Source: Alphaproteobacteria bacterium
GTDB lineage: Bacteria > Pseudomonadota > Alphaproteobacteria > Thalassobaculales > Thalassobaculaceae
Length of the DNA: 64,000 bases
Direction of reading: 5' to 3'
Assembly (NCBI GenBank): GCA_022822665.1
Contig: JAJEAR010000048.1
Span: 1 to 64,000 of the forward strand
Part shown: piece after piece, positions 8,779-19,577 of the stretch
Numbering within the stretch: the stretch's first letter is position 1
How the letters are laid out: each line of letters starts with the position of its first letter
Program-made: the position numbers and the translations under genes
The notes under the pieces: generated by a model
Databases searched by the model: none
What the model was told of the DNA's origin: nothing
Seen by the model: the letters and a program-made list of their open reading frames with translations, nothing else

Positions 8779-10692
8779 CTATCCGGCGACGCCGGATGGA
8801 TCCGCATCCAGCAACCGGATGACCTCGTCGGCGGCCTGGTCGACCGTCATCGCGGTCGTATCGATCCGCAACGCCGGCGCGAGGGGCGGTTCGTAGGGCG
8901 AGTCGATGCCGGTAAAACGGACGAGTTCTCCATTGCGGGCCCTCGCATACAGGCCTTTCGGGTCGCGCTCCTCGCAGACCTCGAGTGGCGTGTCGACGAA
9001 GACCTCGTGGAACTCGTCCGCCTCAAGCAGGTCACGTGCCATTTCACGTTCCGACCGGAACGGGGAAATGAAGGAAACGATCACGATCAGACCGGCATCG
9101 ACCATCAACTTCGCCACCTCGGCCACCCGGCGGATGTTCTCGACCCGATCCTGGTCCGTGAAGCCGAGGTCCCTGTTCAGACCATGCCTGACGTTGTCGC
9201 CATCCAGCAGGTAGGTGTGCATGCCCTGCCGGTGCAGCTTCTGTTCCACCCGGTCCGCAACGGTCGACTTGCCGGCACCGGACAGCCCGGTCATCCAGAT
9301 CACGCAGGGACGTTGACCGATCGCGCGCGCGCGAGTTGCCTTGTCGATTTTCATGTCCTGCCAGACGATGTTACTGGCACGGCGCAACGCGAACGCGGCG
9401 ATGCCGGCGCCGACGGTTGCGTTGGTAAACCGGTCGATCAGGACGAAGGCGCCCGTCTTCCTGTTGGCCGAATAGGCGTCGAACGGGACCGGACGGTCCA
9501 GCGACAGCTTGCAGTACCCGACCTCGTTCAGGTGTAACGACTTGGCGGCAAACCGTCCCAGCGTGTCGACGTCGATCCTGTGGGTCAGGTCGGTGACCTG
9601 GGCGACAGCGGAAGCGCACGCGAACCGAACCAGGTACGGCCGTCCCGGCAGCATGGGGTGCGTATCCATCCAGATCACGTGGGCAGCGAGCTGATCGGAA
9701 AGTTCCGGCGGCCGCTCGGCCGTTGCAAGCATGTCCCCGCGGCTCACGTCGATCTCGTCGGCGAGCGTCAGGGTGACCGCCTGGCCAGCCACGGCCTCCT
9801 CCAGATCACCGGACGGGCCCAGGATCCGCTCGACCGACGTCTGTCTGCCCGACGGGCTGACGACCACCGATTCCCCCCGCCGGACCGAACCCGATGCCAC
9901 GGTGCCGCTGAAGCCGCGGAAATCCGGATTGGGACGATTGACCCACTGGACGGGCAGCCGGAACGCGCCTGCTCGCTCCCCGTCGCCGACCGGAACGGTT
10001 TCCAGCACTTCCATCAGCGTCGGGCCCTGATACCACGGCGTGGAGCCGCCACGGACAAGGATGTTGTCGCCCTTGAGCGCGGACAGCGGGACAGCCGTGA
10101 CCCCGGTGAGATCGAGAGCGCCGGCGAGTGCACCGAAGTTCCGGACAATAGATTGGAAGACATCCTGGTCGTACCCGACCAGGTCCATCTTGTTGACGGC
10201 GAGGATCACCCTGTGGATGCCGAAAAGCCGGACGATGTAGGCGTGCCGCCGCGTCTGGGTCAGGATCCCCTTGCGGGCATCGACCAGGATCAGCGCGATG
10301 TCGGAATTCGAGGCGCCCGTGGCCATGTTTCGCGTGTACTGCTCGTGACCGGGAGCATCGATGGCGATGAACCTGCGCCGGTCACTCTCGAAATAGCGGT
10401 ACGCGACATCAATGGTGATGCCCTGTTCGCGCTCCGCCTGCAGTCCATCGACGAGCAGGGCGAGATCAACGGCATCGCCCTGGGTGCCGTAGGTCCGGCT
10501 TTCGGCCCTGGCAGCGGAGACCTGGTCCTCGAAAACCGTGTTCGAGTCGTAGAGCAGCCGGCCGAGCAGGGTCGACTTGCCGTCGTCCACCGACCCGCAG
10601 ATGACGAAACGCAACTGGTCCTTGCGTTCCTGGGCGGCGAAGAAGGCGTCGATGTCTTCCGACGGACACCCCGTGTCTGCATCGGACGGCAT
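8779..10692 (-). CDS. cysNC: Bifunctional sulfate adenylyltransferase GTPase subunit / adenylylsulfate kinase (CysN-CysC fusion)
   Basis: 637 residues. The N-terminal CysN GTPase shows G1 GSVDDGKST (33-41), G3 DAPGHEQY (112-119) and G4 NKMD (167-170), followed by EF-Tu-like beta-barrels to about 440. The C-terminal APS kinase has its P-loop GLSGAGKST at 469-477, the [10 protein letters not shown] motif and the ISPFRSER loop. CysN drives ATP sulfurylase (with CysD) by GTP hydrolysis, and the kinase then phosphorylates APS to PAPS. The start ATG overlaps the cysD stop by one base (TGATG), so the two are coupled. The gene matches alphaproteobacterial and rhizobial NodQ-type fusions. No cysH or cysI is nearby, and the nearest user of PAPS is the sulfotransferase at 5650-6696. 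Confidence 0.95.
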   Translation of the reverse strand: MPSDADTGCPSEDIDAFFAAQERKDQLRFVICGSVDDGKSTLLGRLLYDSNTVFEDQVSAARAESRTYGTQGDAVDLALLVDGLQAEREQGITIDVAYRYFESDRRRFIAIDAPGHEQYTRNMATGASNSDIALILVDARKGILTQTRRHAYIVRLFGIHRVILAVNKMDLVGYDQDVFQSIVRNFGALAGALDLTGVTAVPLSALKGDNILVRGGSTPWYQGPTLMEVLETVPVGDGERAGAFRLPVQWVNRPNPDFRGFSGTVASGSVRRGESVVVSPSGRQTSVERILGPSGDLEEAVAGQAVTLTLADEIDVSRGDMLATAERPPELSDQLAAHVIWMDTHPMLPGRPYLVRFACASAVAQVTDLTHRIDVDTLGRFAAKSLHLNEVGYCKLSLDRPVPFDAYSANRKTGAFVLIDRFTNATVGAGIAAFALRRASNIVWQDMKIDKATRARAIGQRPCVIWMTGLSGAGKSTVADRVEQKLHRQGMHTYLLDGDNVRHGLNRDLGFTDQDRVENIRRVAEVAKLMVDAGLIVIVSFISPFRSEREMARDLLEADEFHEVFVDTPLEVCEERDPKGLYARARNGELVRFTGIDSPYEPPLAPALRIDTTAMTVDQAADEVIRLLDADPSGVAG

Positions 10693-11585
10693 CAGAAATA
10701 CCCCTCCATCTTCTTTTTCTCCATCGATCCGAGCCGGTCATGATCGATTGCCCTGCCCTGGCGTTCGGAGACCGCGCTCCGGGACAGCTCGAGCACGATT
10801 TCCCGTACTGAGGCCGCACCGGAGTCCACCGCCCCGGTCAGCGGATAGCAGCCGAGCGTGCGGAAGCGGACCAGGCGATCCTCCGGTTCCTCCCCGGGGT
10901 GGAGCGGCAACCGTTCGTCGTCAACCATGATCAGTTGGCCGTCGCGTTCCACGATCGGGCGCCTGGCCGCGAAATACAGTGGCACGACGGGAATGGCCTC
11001 GCGGTGGATGTACTGCCACACATCGAGTTCGGTCCAGTTCGACAGCGGAAAGACTCGCACGCTTTCGCCGGGCGAGATACGGGTATTGTAGAGCGACCAC
11101 GGTTCCGGGCGCTGGTTCCTGGGATCCCACCGATGTGCCCGGTCGCGGAAGGAAAGGACCCGCTCCTTGGCGCGCGACTTCTCCTCGTCGCGCCGGGCGC
11201 CACCGAAAGCGGCGTCGAAGCCGTGCCGGCCAAGTGCCTGTTTCAGCGCCTCGGTCTTCATCACGTCGGTGTGCAGGCCCGGACCATGGGTGATCGGGCT
11301 GATACCGCGTTCCACGCCCTCCCGGTTGACGTGAACGATCAGGTCGAGGCCGAGACGCGCTGCCGTTGCGTCGCGAAACCGGATCATCTCCCGGAACTTC
11401 CAGGTGGTGTCGACGTGCAACAGCGGGAACGGGAGCCTGCCCGGCGCAAAGGCCTTGAGCGCCAGGTGCAGCATGACGCTCGAATCCTTGCCGATCGAAT
11501 AGAGCATGACCGGCTTGCGAAACTCGGCGGCCACCTCGCGAAAGATGTGAATGCTCTCGGACTCGAGGCGATCGAGGTGTGTCAT
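10692..11585 (-). CDS. cysD: Sulfate adenylyltransferase subunit 2 (CysD)
   Basis: 297 residues from ATG 11585, preferred because AGGA lies 10 nt upstream and E. coli CysD starts at an equivalent THL..LE.ESIHI position. GTG 11627 and ATG 11612 are in-frame alternatives. The PP-loop ATP-pyrophosphatase motif is [14 protein letters not shown], followed by [10 protein letters not shown]. The conserved [13 protein letters not shown] and C-terminal [10 protein letters not shown] blocks are present. With CysN it forms APS from ATP and sulfate in the cytoplasm. It is the promoter-proximal gene of the cysD-cysNC operon. Confidence 0.95.
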   Translation of the reverse strand: MTHLDRLESESIHIFREVAAEFRKPVMLYSIGKDSSVMLHLALKAFAPGRLPFPLLHVDTTWKFREMIRFRDATAARLGLDLIVHVNREGVERGISPITHGPGLHTDVMKTEALKQALGRHGFDAAFGGARRDEEKSRAKERVLSFRDRAHRWDPRNQRPEPWSLYNTRISPGESVRVFPLSNWTELDVWQYIHREAIPVVPLYFAARRPIVERDGQLIMVDDERLPLHPGEEPEDRLVRFRTLGCYPLTGAVDSGAASVREIVLELSRSAVSERQGRAIDHDRLGSMEKKKMEGYF

Positions 11586-12162
11586 CCCTGCCCGTTCCTG
11601 CCCGTGCACCATGATCCCCGCTGTCACACATTACCGTTGCGTGCGTATCGATACCCGCACAGGTCACACGGAGCAAACCGGAAGTCGGCCGCCCTCGCTG
11701 GGTCCGGGCACCGGTTTCCAGCCCGGATGCCGGCCTCTCGCCGTCTGGACCCGGCGCCGGTTCCGACTGAAATCCTCTCGCTCTTGCCGATCGACAATCT
11801 CCCCCTTCGGTCTCGGCCGCATTCCGTCCGGCTCAGCGTTGAAGATGTGGCTCTTGGCCGAGTTGTGGATAACCGGCCCGCCGCAGCGGGTGGACCGCCC
11901 CGTTCTCGTATCCGGTTTGGCTGATCGATACACCGCGTTGGGGCGGTGCAGTACCGGCCGGCCCTGAGGCTGCCTTGCGGCAGGTTGTGCTTGTCGCCGA
12001 TCGGCGCGGTCGGGTAGGATTGCTGCACTGCAAGAGGCGCCGGCGTCCTGTCCGTGCGCAGCTGCATCGAACCCAGGCAGACTGACGGGTAACCGGGACG
12101 CGAAGGAACCGGCTCCCGGGTCTCGTGCCGCAACCTCGACAACCCCGTCCGCGGAGATCGCC
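11586..12162. other. Divergent intergenic region between cysD and gabD
   Basis: 577 bp with no convincing gene. It must hold the promoters of the leftward cysD-cysNC operon and the rightward gabD-gor-cysS operon. A single DnaA-box-like TGTGGATAA occurs at 11864-11872, which is not enough to suggest an origin. No riboswitch family was recognised. Confidence 0.55.
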
Positions 12163-13653
12163 ATGAACCTCGCCGACAGACTGGCAGACCCGTCTCTGTT
12201 TCGCCAGCAGGCCTACGTCGACGGCGCCTGGATGGACGCCGAGGGCGGCGGTTCGATCCCGGTGACCGATCCTGCCACCGGGGCGGTGATCGGAACCGTA
12301 CCCGACATGGGGGCACCCGATACCAGGACCGCGATCGAGGCGGCAAACGCCGCCTGGCCGGCCTGGCGCAGCCTGACCGGCAAGCAGCGTGCCGCGATCC
12401 TGCGGCGCTGGTTCGACCTCATGATCGAACATGCCGACGACCTGGCCGCGATCATGACTGCCGAACAGGGCAAGCCGGTTGCGGAAGCCCGGGGCGAGAT
12501 CGCCTACGGCGCCTCGTTTATCGAGTGGTTTTCCGAGGAGGCGAAGCGAACCTATGGTGACGTGATCCCGCACCACCAGGACGGAAAACGGATCGTCGTC
12601 ATCCGCCAGCCGGTCGGTGTCGTCGCCGCCATCACACCCTGGAACTTCCCCAACGCGATGATCACCCGCAAGGCGGCGCCGGCCCTTGCCGCCGGCTGCC
12701 CCATCGTGATCAAGCCGGCGAAGATGACGCCGTTCTCGGCCCTCGCCATGGGCGAACTCGCTACACGTGCAGGAATTCCCGCCGGGGTGTTCAACGTGAT
12801 CACCGGCGCACGCTCCGGCGAAATCGGCAGCGAGATGACCACGAGCCCGCTGGTCCGCAAGGTGACCTTCACCGGCTCGACCGGCATCGGCAAGATCCTG
12901 ATGCAGCAGTCGGCCAGCACGGTGAAGAAGATCTCGCTCGAACTCGGTGGCAACGCCCCGCTGATCGTGTTCGACGACGCCGACCTTGACCAGGCGGTGT
13001 CCGGCGCCATCGCCTGCAAGTTCCGCAACGCCGGGCAGACCTGCGTCTGCGCCAACCGCATCTTCGTCCAGGACGGGATCTACGACGAGTTCGCCAGCCG
13101 TTTCGCCGAGGCCGCCGCGGCCATGAAGATGGGGAACGGGTTCGAGGACGGGGTGGTGATCGGCCCGATGATCGAGACCGCGGCAGTGGAAAAGACCGAG
13201 GAACACATCCGCGATGCCGTCGCCCTGGGCGCGAGCGTGGCGAGCGGCGGTACCCGCAGCCCGCTCGGCGAGCTGTTCTACACGCCGACAGTGCTGACCG
13301 ATGCCACCCGCGACATGGCGATCTTCCGCGAGGAAACCTTCGGGCCGGTCGCCCCGCTGTTCCGGTTCCGCGACGAGGCCGAGGTCATCGACCTCGCCAA
13401 CGATACCGAGTTCGGCCTCGCGTCCTACTTCTACGCCCGCGACCTTGGCCGGGTCTGGCGGGTCGCGGAGGCGCTGGAGTACGGCATGGTGGCGGTCAAC
13501 GAGGGTATCCTGTCGACCGAGGTCGCGCCCTTCGGCGGCATCAAGGAATCCGGACTCGGACGCGAGGGCTCGAAATACGGGATGGATGAGTACACCGAGC
13601 TCAAGTACATCCTCATGGGCGGACTTGACAGCCCGGTCTCTCCCCGGGCCTGA
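12163..13653 (+). CDS. gabD: NAD(P)-dependent succinate-semialdehyde dehydrogenase
   Basis: 496 residues, the usual GabD length. Aldehyde dehydrogenase hallmarks are all present: PWNFP (159-163), the general-base Glu260 in LELGGN and catalytic Cys294 in NAGQTC. The Cys-x-Cys at 294/296 (GQTCVCANR) is typical of GabD-type enzymes. It oxidises succinate semialdehyde to succinate, the last step of GABA and related 4-carbon catabolism. GGAG precedes the ATG. It leads an operon with gor (17-nt gap) and cysS (14-nt gap). Other semialdehydes such as glutarate semialdehyde cannot be excluded. Confidence 0.9.
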   Translation: MNLADRLADPSLFRQQAYVDGAWMDAEGGGSIPVTDPATGAVIGTVPDMGAPDTRTAIEAANAAWPAWRSLTGKQRAAILRRWFDLMIEHADDLAAIMTAEQGKPVAEARGEIAYGASFIEWFSEEAKRTYGDVIPHHQDGKRIVVIRQPVGVVAAITPWNFPNAMITRKAAPALAAGCPIVIKPAKMTPFSALAMGELATRAGIPAGVFNVITGARSGEIGSEMTTSPLVRKVTFTGSTGIGKILMQQSASTVKKISLELGGNAPLIVFDDADLDQAVSGAIACKFRNAGQTCVCANRIFVQDGIYDEFASRFAEAAAAMKMGNGFEDGVVIGPMIETAAVEKTEEHIRDAVALGASVASGGTRSPLGELFYTPTVLTDATRDMAIFREETFGPVAPLFRFRDEAEVIDLANDTEFGLASYFYARDLGRVWRVAEALEYGMVAVNEGILSTEVAPFGGIKESGLGREGSKYGMDEYTELKYILMGGLDSPVSPRA

Positions 13654-13670
13654 CGCGGGAAAGGGTCGGC

Positions 13671-15053
13671 ATGCCCCGATACGACTACGACCTGATCACC
13701 ATCGGCGCCGGCTCCGGCGGGGTCCGCGCCTCGCGGCTCGCCGGGTCCTATGGCGCCAGGGTCGCCGTGATCGAGGAAATCCGCGAAGGCGGGACCTGCG
13801 TATTGCGGGGATGCGTTCCAAAGAAACTGCTGGTCTATGGCAGCCATGTCGGCGAGGAACTCGCCGATGCCGAGGGCTATGGCTGGACCATCGGTCCGGT
13901 GTCCCACGACTGGGCCGCCATGATCGCGGCCAAGAACCGGGAACTCGACCGCCTGCACGGTATCTACGTTTCGCTGCTCGAGAATGCCGGGGTGCACCGC
14001 TATCGGGGCCGGGGCGTGCTGCGTGATGCCCACACGGTCGAGGTCGGTGACCGGGTACTGACGGGCGAGCGCATCCTGATCGCCGTCGGCGGCTGGCCGA
14101 GCCTGCCCCGGGTTCCCGGCATCGAACGTGCACTGACGTCAAACGAGGCGCTGGAACTGCCGGACCGTCCCGAACGGGTCGTGATCGTCGGTTCCGGCTA
14201 CATCGCGGTCGAGTTCGCCAGTATCTTTCGCGGCTTCGGGTCCGAGGTCGACCTCGTGTTCCGGGCCGAGCGGCCGTTGCGCGGCTTCGACGAGGATGTC
14301 CGCGGCGTGCTGGGGGACGAACTCGCGAAGAAGGGCATTCGCCTGCGTCCCGGCCTCCTGCCCGCCGGGATCGGACAGGACGGGTCCGGGGTCCGGGTGA
14401 CGCTCACCTCGGGCGAGATACTTCATGCCGACGCCATCATGTATGCCACCGGCCGGCTGCCGAACACCGGCGGCCTCGGACTTGCCGAGGCCGGGGTCGC
14501 GCTCACGACAAACGGCGCCGTGCGGGTTGACGAATGGAGCCGGTCGAGCGTGCCCTCCGTCCATGCGATCGGAGACGTGACCGACCGCATCAACCTCACC
14601 CCGGTAGCCATCGCCGAAGGACGCGCCTTTGCCGAGACCGTCTACAACTCCAACCCGATGACCGCGAATCATGAGGACGTTCCCAGCGCGGTGTTCAGCC
14701 AGCCGCCGGTTGCATCGGTCGGACTTGCCGAGCATGACGCGCGCGCGCGATACGGCGAGGTTGATGTCTACGTCGCCGGTTTCCGGCCGATGAAGTACAC
14801 GCTGACCCGGAATCAGGAACGCGGCATGCAGAAGCTGATTGTCGACCGGGCGAGCCAGCGGGTCGTCGGCGCCCACATGGTGGGTGTGGACGCAGCCGAG
14901 ATCATCCAGGGTATCGCCATCGCGGTCAGGATGAAGGCGACCAAGGCCGATTTCGACGCTACCGTCGGTGTGCATCCGACCGCGGCCGAGGAATTCGTGA
15001 CCATGCGGGACCGGCGGCCAGACCCGGTCAATCAGGTCGCCGCCGCCCAGTAG
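13671..15053 (+). CDS. gor: Glutathione-disulfide reductase
   Basis: 460 residues. The FAD-binding GAGSGG is at 12-17. The redox disulfide sits in GGTCVLRGCVPKK (Cys43 and Cys48), where lipoamide dehydrogenases have a different spacing and context. A second Rossmann motif is VIVGSGYIAVEFA, and the C-terminal dimer-interface His-Glu is in HPTAAEEFVTM. It reduces GSSG with NADPH in the cytoplasm. Mycothione- or trypanothione-type reductases share the fold, but the CVPKK sequence and length favour Gor. It sits between gabD and cysS in a tight operon. Confidence 0.92.
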   Translation: MPRYDYDLITIGAGSGGVRASRLAGSYGARVAVIEEIREGGTCVLRGCVPKKLLVYGSHVGEELADAEGYGWTIGPVSHDWAAMIAAKNRELDRLHGIYVSLLENAGVHRYRGRGVLRDAHTVEVGDRVLTGERILIAVGGWPSLPRVPGIERALTSNEALELPDRPERVVIVGSGYIAVEFASIFRGFGSEVDLVFRAERPLRGFDEDVRGVLGDELAKKGIRLRPGLLPAGIGQDGSGVRVTLTSGEILHADAIMYATGRLPNTGGLGLAEAGVALTTNGAVRVDEWSRSSVPSVHAIGDVTDRINLTPVAIAEGRAFAETVYNSNPMTANHEDVPSAVFSQPPVASVGLAEHDARARYGEVDVYVAGFRPMKYTLTRNQERGMQKLIVDRASQRVVGAHMVGVDAAEIIQGIAIAVRMKATKADFDATVGVHPTAAEEFVTMRDRRPDPVNQVAAAQ

Positions 15054-15067
15054 CAGGTCGACACCGG

Positions 15068-16438
15068 ATGACCCTGTTCTTCCACGACACGCTCACGCGC
15101 GGCAAGGTGCCGTTTGTTCCGCTTGATCCGGCGCATGTACGCCTCTACGTGTGCGGCCCGACGGTCTACGATCACGCCCATATCGGCAACGCCCGTCCGG
15201 TCGTTGTCTTCGACGTGCTCTACCGCCTGCTCAGGCACCACTATCCGCGCGTGACATACGTGCGCAACATCACCGACATAGACGACAAGATCAACGCGCG
15301 TGCGGCCGAGTCGGGACAGGATATCCGCGAGCTGACCGAGACGACGGCCCGGGACTTCCAGCGGGACATGGCCGCGATCGGCGCCCTGCCTCCTGACCGG
15401 GAACCGAGGGCGACCGAGCACGTGGTCGAGATGATCGCCATGATCGAGACACTGCTCGCGCGCGAACACGCCTATGTGGCCGAAGGTCATGTGCTGTTCT
15501 CCGTGCTGTCGATGCCGGACTATGGCGCACTGTCGCGCCTCGACCGGGCGCAGCTCATCGACGGCGCGAGGGTCGATGTCGCGCCGTACAAGCGTGATCC
15601 GGCCGACTTCGTGCTGTGGAAGCCGTCCGCGCCGGGTACGCCCGGCTGGCACAGCCCGTGGGGGTATGGACGCCCAGGCTGGCATATCGAGTGCTCGGCC
15701 ATGAGCCACGCCTACCTGGGCGAGACCTTCGACATCCACGCCGGCGGTATCGACCTGGTGTTTCCGCACCACGAGAACGAGATCGCGCAGACACGGTGCG
15801 CCTTCGGCACGCATGCCATGGCCTCGGTGTGGATGCACAACGGGTTTGTCACCGTCGAGGGCGAGAAGATGGCCAAGTCGCTCGGCAACTTCTTCACCGT
15901 GCACGACCTGCTGGGCGACTGGCCCGGCGAGGTGATCCGGTACGCCCTGCTTGCCGCGCAGTACCGCGCTCCGCTCGACTATGGCAGGCGCGGACTGGCC
16001 GAGGCCCGCTCCGCGCTCGACCGGTTGTACCAGGCACTGCGTCCGACCGGTTCGGTGGAACCGTCAACCCCGTCGGACGCGGTGCTCCAGGCGCTTGGCG
16101 ACGACCTCAACACACCGCTCGCGCTTGCCGGCCTGCACCGGCAGGCCGGTGCGCTCAATCGGGCGGACACCGATAGCGAACGGCGCGAGATTGCCGGCGA
16201 ACTCCGGGCATCGGGCCTGTTGCTCGGCCTGCTGGAGTCGGACCCCGAGGCCTGGTTCCAGGCGGGCACGGCGACCGGCCCCGACGAGGCCGGGATCCGG
16301 CACCTGATCCAGGCTCGCAACGAGGCACGGGCCGCGCGTGACTTCGCCACCGCCGACCGGATCCGCGACCAGCTGCGGGCGGACGGCATCGCGCTCGAGG
16401 ACGGGGCGGACGGGACCAGCTGGAAGCGCCTGTCGTGA
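15068..16438 (+). CDS. cysS: Cysteinyl-tRNA synthetase
   Basis: 456 residues, the normal bacterial length. The class I signature HIGN is at 38-41 and KMAKS at 267-271. Zinc and substrate residues include Cys29, Cys209 (GWHIECSAM) and the HHENE block at 234-238. It charges tRNA-Cys. Its stop is 3 nt from the end of the opposing gene, so the two transcripts converge without a clear terminator between them. Last gene of the gabD-gor-cysS run, linking thiol metabolism (glutathione) with cysteine use. Confidence 0.96.
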   Translation: MTLFFHDTLTRGKVPFVPLDPAHVRLYVCGPTVYDHAHIGNARPVVVFDVLYRLLRHHYPRVTYVRNITDIDDKINARAAESGQDIRELTETTARDFQRDMAAIGALPPDREPRATEHVVEMIAMIETLLAREHAYVAEGHVLFSVLSMPDYGALSRLDRAQLIDGARVDVAPYKRDPADFVLWKPSAPGTPGWHSPWGYGRPGWHIECSAMSHAYLGETFDIHAGGIDLVFPHHENEIAQTRCAFGTHAMASVWMHNGFVTVEGEKMAKSLGNFFTVHDLLGDWPGEVIRYALLAAQYRAPLDYGRRGLAEARSALDRLYQALRPTGSVEPSTPSDAVLQALGDDLNTPLALAGLHRQAGALNRADTDSERREIAGELRASGLLLGLLESDPEAWFQAGTATGPDEAGIRHLIQARNEARAARDFATADRIRDQLRADGIALEDGADGTSWKRLS

Positions 16439-16441
16439 CCG

Positions 16442-16987
16442 TCAGGCGCTGCGTGCGAGCGCCTCCTCCTCGATGTCGAGCTGCAGGACATCGTTGAACC
16501 GGTTGAACGCACCGCACAGCGCGATCCGCCAGGTGAGTTCGACGATCTGCGGCTCGGAGAAATGCCTGCGCAGTCGCAGGAACATCGCATCGCGCACGCG
16601 GTGGAAGTCGCGTGTCACCGCGATGGCATATTCGACCACCAGCCGGTCGATCTCGTCGAGCTCCGGGTGATCGTCGTGGTCGAGCAGCCGGTCGATACCC
16701 TGGGGCGAGATGCCCTCGACGGCAAGCCGGGGCCCGTGATGGGCGACACAGTAGGCGCAGCTGTTCAACTGCGAGACCGCGACCAGGGCGAGTTCAAGGT
16801 AACGCTTCCCGACCAGGGACTCCTGGCCGAGTTCGGTCAGCATGCCGAACACATGGGCGAAGACGGGAGTGCGATGGGCCATGGCACCGACCAGGCTCGA
16901 GAACGGCCCGTAGGTCGCCATGTCGTCGAACAGATGACGGTGCTGTTCGGGAACCGCGTCCCGACCGGCATAGGATATCCGCGCCAT
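16442..16987 (-). CDS. Carboxymuconolactone decarboxylase / AhpD-like family protein
   Basis: 181 residues with the AhpD-type CxxC-containing motif SCAYCVAHH (Cys77, Cys80), followed by a helical tail. Proteins with this motif act as peroxidase-like or redox helper proteins; true gamma-carboxymuconolactone decarboxylases lack the two cysteines. GGAGG lies upstream of ATG 16987. It is transcribed alone and converges with cysS. The biological partner is not evident, although a thiol peroxidase role would fit the neighbouring gor. Confidence 0.82.
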   Translation of the reverse strand: MARISYAGRDAVPEQHRHLFDDMATYGPFSSLVGAMAHRTPVFAHVFGMLTELGQESLVGKRYLELALVAVSQLNSCAYCVAHHGPRLAVEGISPQGIDRLLDHDDHPELDEIDRLVVEYAIAVTRDFHRVRDAMFLRLRRHFSEPQIVELTWRIALCGAFNRFNDVLQLDIEEEALARSA

Positions 16988-17072
16988 TGACTGCCTCCGA
17001 AGCTGCGCTGATCGATGCGCGGCATGCTACGGGAACACCCTGCTCCGGACAATCGCGCCGAACCCGGCGCAC

Positions 17073-19160
17073 CTACCGGCCCATCAGCGCCGGGAGGTCG
17101 GAAATGATGGTAGCGACGCGGTTCATGCCCGACTTCAGGGCCCTCCGCACCTGGGCCGGGGTCCCGGCCAGGTCGACGCGGTTCGAGGGTTTCGCACCGT
17201 TCTTCATGTCCTCGACCTGCTGGCGCAGTACCAGGGTCATGCAGGTGGTCTGGAACTCGAGCAGGGCGGCGCAGTCGGCCGCACCAAGCCGGCCGGCCCG
17301 TTCGATCGCATCGAGCCTCGCGGCGGTGGATGCGGCGTCAAGTCCCGAACGCAGTGCCAGGGCCCGGACAAGGCTGACCAGCGGCAGCAGGCCATGACGC
17401 TTCAGGTCGACCCGGCCGCGTTCGACCGGAAGACGGCCGAGGAAACCGAGGCGGGGCGCGGTGTCGGTTACCGACTGCGCCAGCAGGCCAAGAAACGGCC
17501 GGGCTCCGGCCGCGGCAGCCACGGCATCCTGCCTCAGCCGGCGACCCAGCGACCGCTCGCCCGCGACCGGCGCAAGATCGAAGAAGATGTCCACGCTGAG
17601 CAGGTCTTCCGGACGCGCCCGTGACAGCCAGTGGGCAACCCGGTCCCGCCATTGATCCACGGTGCCGCGCCACACCGGGTTCGACGCCATCACGCCGCCG
17701 TCACACAGCCGTATTCCGGCCTCCGCCAGCCCCTCGGCCAGGATCGAGCCGAACTCGGCGAACCAGTCGTCGTCCGCGGGCCCGCCCTCGTGCACCAGCG
17801 CATTGTCCTGATCGGCGCCGAGCAGGCTTTCGGCCCGTCCTCCCGACCCGAGAACCAGTACGGCGTAGCCCGCTGGCGGCCCGCCGCGCCCCCGGGCGGC
17901 CATGCGTTCACACGAGATCTCCGACATGCGTGCGGTGACCGCCTGCAGTTCGCGGCCGATGACGCGCGCGATGGCACGGCCGTCGAGCCCGTCCGCCAGC
18001 AGTCCTTCCGCAACCTCCGGGACCCGTGCGTAGGCCGTTGCCAGCTCCTGCTCGGTTGTCGCCGTTCCGGTTGCATCCCTGACGGCGAGCTGCTCGCGGG
18101 CCCGGTGGTGCAGGAGATCGCGGTGCGAAACCATGCCACAGGCAAGCCCCCCGTCATCGGTCACCGCGAGGTGCCGGATCCCGAGCCGGTCCATGCGCGC
18201 AAGCGCCCGGTAGAGCAGTTCATCCTGCCCGAGACCGACCACGGGCGCGCTCATCACCTCTTCGATGCCGGTCCCGGGCGACCTGTTCACCAGTCCGCCC
18301 AGCAGGTCGCGCTCGGTGATGATGCCCGATGGCACACCATGGCCCGGACCGACCAGCAGCGAACCGATGCGTCGCTCGATCATGGTCCGGGCGGCGTCGG
18401 CCAGGCCGGTACCCGGCGCGATCCACACCGGCGGTGCACTCATGACGTCGCCGAGCGTGCGTGCGAACACGGTTCCGTCGAGCCGGGCCGGTTCGGTCGT
18501 GGCCGGCCCGGCATCGGAATGCCAGCCGGAGGCGAACTCCTTGTGGACGAGGTCGCGACGGCGTGCAAGGAGCCCGCGCGCCTCGGCAAGGGTCCGCACA
18601 CCGGCCCGGGAAAGCTGCGGCAGCAGGCACCTGTAGCATTCCGCTACCGCAACGGCATCGGCGAGTGCGTCGTGCCGCCGGGAGACCGACACGCCGAGCA
18701 TGCCGGTGACTGCCTCCATGCCCGGATGGGGCAGGCCAGGTTCCAGTGCCGCCAGCACCATGCCGACATCGAGCGACGGCGGGTCGGTCCACGCCATCGC
18801 GCGCCGTTCGGCCTCGGCGCGCAGGATCGCGAGATCGAACGCGATGTGCACCCCGATGACAATCCGTCCGGCAAGCAGGTCCGCAAGCCGGGGCAGCACC
18901 AGCTCGAGCCCGGGCGCGTCGGCCAGCGCCGCATCGTCGAGACCGGTGATCCGCGCCGCGGTCGCCGGCACCGCAATGTCCGGCCTGACCAGGCAGTCCA
19001 TGCGCGGGGTATCGAGCAGGACCGGGCCGTCCAGCAGTACGACCCCGACCTGAATTACCCTGTCACGGGCAACGTCAAGGCCGGTGGTTTCCAGGTCCAG
19101 ACTGGCAAGCGGCAGGGCCGACAGCGGGGCAAGACCTGACGGAGAGCGGATCCCGTCCAT
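17073..19160 (-). CDS. DEDDh exonuclease - tandem CBS - DUF294 nucleotidyltransferase-like fusion
   Basis: 695 residues from ATG 19160, with GGAGG six nt upstream; GTG 19163 is also possible. Residues 18-180 form a DnaQ-like exonuclease with all acidic residues visible: Asp22/Glu24 (SLDLETTG), Asp109 (HIAFD), His163 and Asp168 (RRHDALAD). Two CBS domains follow at about 235-292 and 300-355. Then comes a DUF294 putative nucleotidyltransferase with GSGGRAESLLGADQDNAL (438-455), and a DUF294 C-terminal helical domain to the end. DUF294-CBS proteins often sit beside acetate-type symporters, as here, and may sense adenylates through CBS to tune uptake. The exonuclease fusion suggests a nucleic acid or nucleotide target. 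Function not established. Confidence 0.88.
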   Translation of the reverse strand: MDGIRSPSGLAPLSALPLASLDLETTGLDVARDRVIQVGVVLLDGPVLLDTPRMDCLVRPDIAVPATAARITGLDDAALADAPGLELVLPRLADLLAGRIVIGVHIAFDLAILRAEAERRAMAWTDPPSLDVGMVLAALEPGLPHPGMEAVTGMLGVSVSRRHDALADAVAVAECYRCLLPQLSRAGVRTLAEARGLLARRRDLVHKEFASGWHSDAGPATTEPARLDGTVFARTLGDVMSAPPVWIAPGTGLADAARTMIERRIGSLLVGPGHGVPSGIITERDLLGGLVNRSPGTGIEEVMSAPVVGLGQDELLYRALARMDRLGIRHLAVTDDGGLACGMVSHRDLLHHRAREQLAVRDATGTATTEQELATAYARVPEVAEGLLADGLDGRAIARVIGRELQAVTARMSEISCERMAARGRGGPPAGYAVLVLGSGGRAESLLGADQDNALVHEGGPADDDWFAEFGSILAEGLAEAGIRLCDGGVMASNPVWRGTVDQWRDRVAHWLSRARPEDLLSVDIFFDLAPVAGERSLGRRLRQDAVAAAAGARPFLGLLAQSVTDTAPRLGFLGRLPVERGRVDLKRHGLLPLVSLVRALALRSGLDAASTAARLDAIERAGRLGAADCAALLEFQTTCMTLVLRQQVEDMKNGAKPSNRVDLAGTPAQVRRALKSGMNRVATIISDLPALMGR

Positions 19161-19181
19161 CACGTGCCTCCGGATGGCAGG

Positions 19182-19535
19182 TCAGTTCAGGAAGAACCCT
19201 ACCAACTGCGCCACGCCAAGCGCGACCTCGCTCTCGAGCGGAAACGACAGCATGCCCATGACCGAGTACCCGAGCAGCCACGGCATGACATAGAACCGGA
19301 TCATGAAGAAGAACCAGGCGACATACAGCGGCACCATCGGCGCGATCAGGAAGCCCGGCGTGACCGGGTCGAACAGCCTGATCAGCGGGTCGGTGGCCCG
19401 GACGAAGAAACGCATGAAGAAGAACTGGCTGTTCTGCGGCAGGAAGATACCCATGCCAAATCGGCCGATCAGCGTCCACATGATCACGCCGAGCAGATAA
19501 TCGATGACCACGACCCAGAGCGGAAATCCTGCCAT
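19182..19535 (-). CDS. Small integral membrane protein in the symporter cluster
   Basis: 117 residues with about three hydrophobic helices: residues 5-30 (WVVVIDYLLGVIMWTLIGRF), 60-85 and 90-115. Between them is a loop RATDPLIRLFDPVTPGF. The shape resembles YggT-like or other small alphaproteobacterial membrane proteins, without a firm family. AGGA lies upstream of ATG 19535. It starts 95 nt after the symporter stop, across a strong hairpin, and ends 21 nt before the DUF294 fusion start, so it belongs to the same minus-strand transcription unit. Role unknown, possibly an accessory to the symporter or regulator. Confidence 0.72.
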   Translation of the reverse strand: MAGFPLWVVVIDYLLGVIMWTLIGRFGMGIFLPQNSQFFFMRFFVRATDPLIRLFDPVTPGFLIAPMVPLYVAWFFFMIRFYVMPWLLGYSVMGMLSFPLESEVALGVAQLVGFFLN

Positions 19536-19577
19536 GACCCGGGGATCCTTTCGCGCACGCTCCCGTGCATCATGCGA

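Noticed and set aside
11864-11872. DnaA-box-like TGTGGATAA
   Set aside because: One isolated box is expected by chance; no cluster, AT-rich region or dnaA/dnaN neighbour to suggest an origin.
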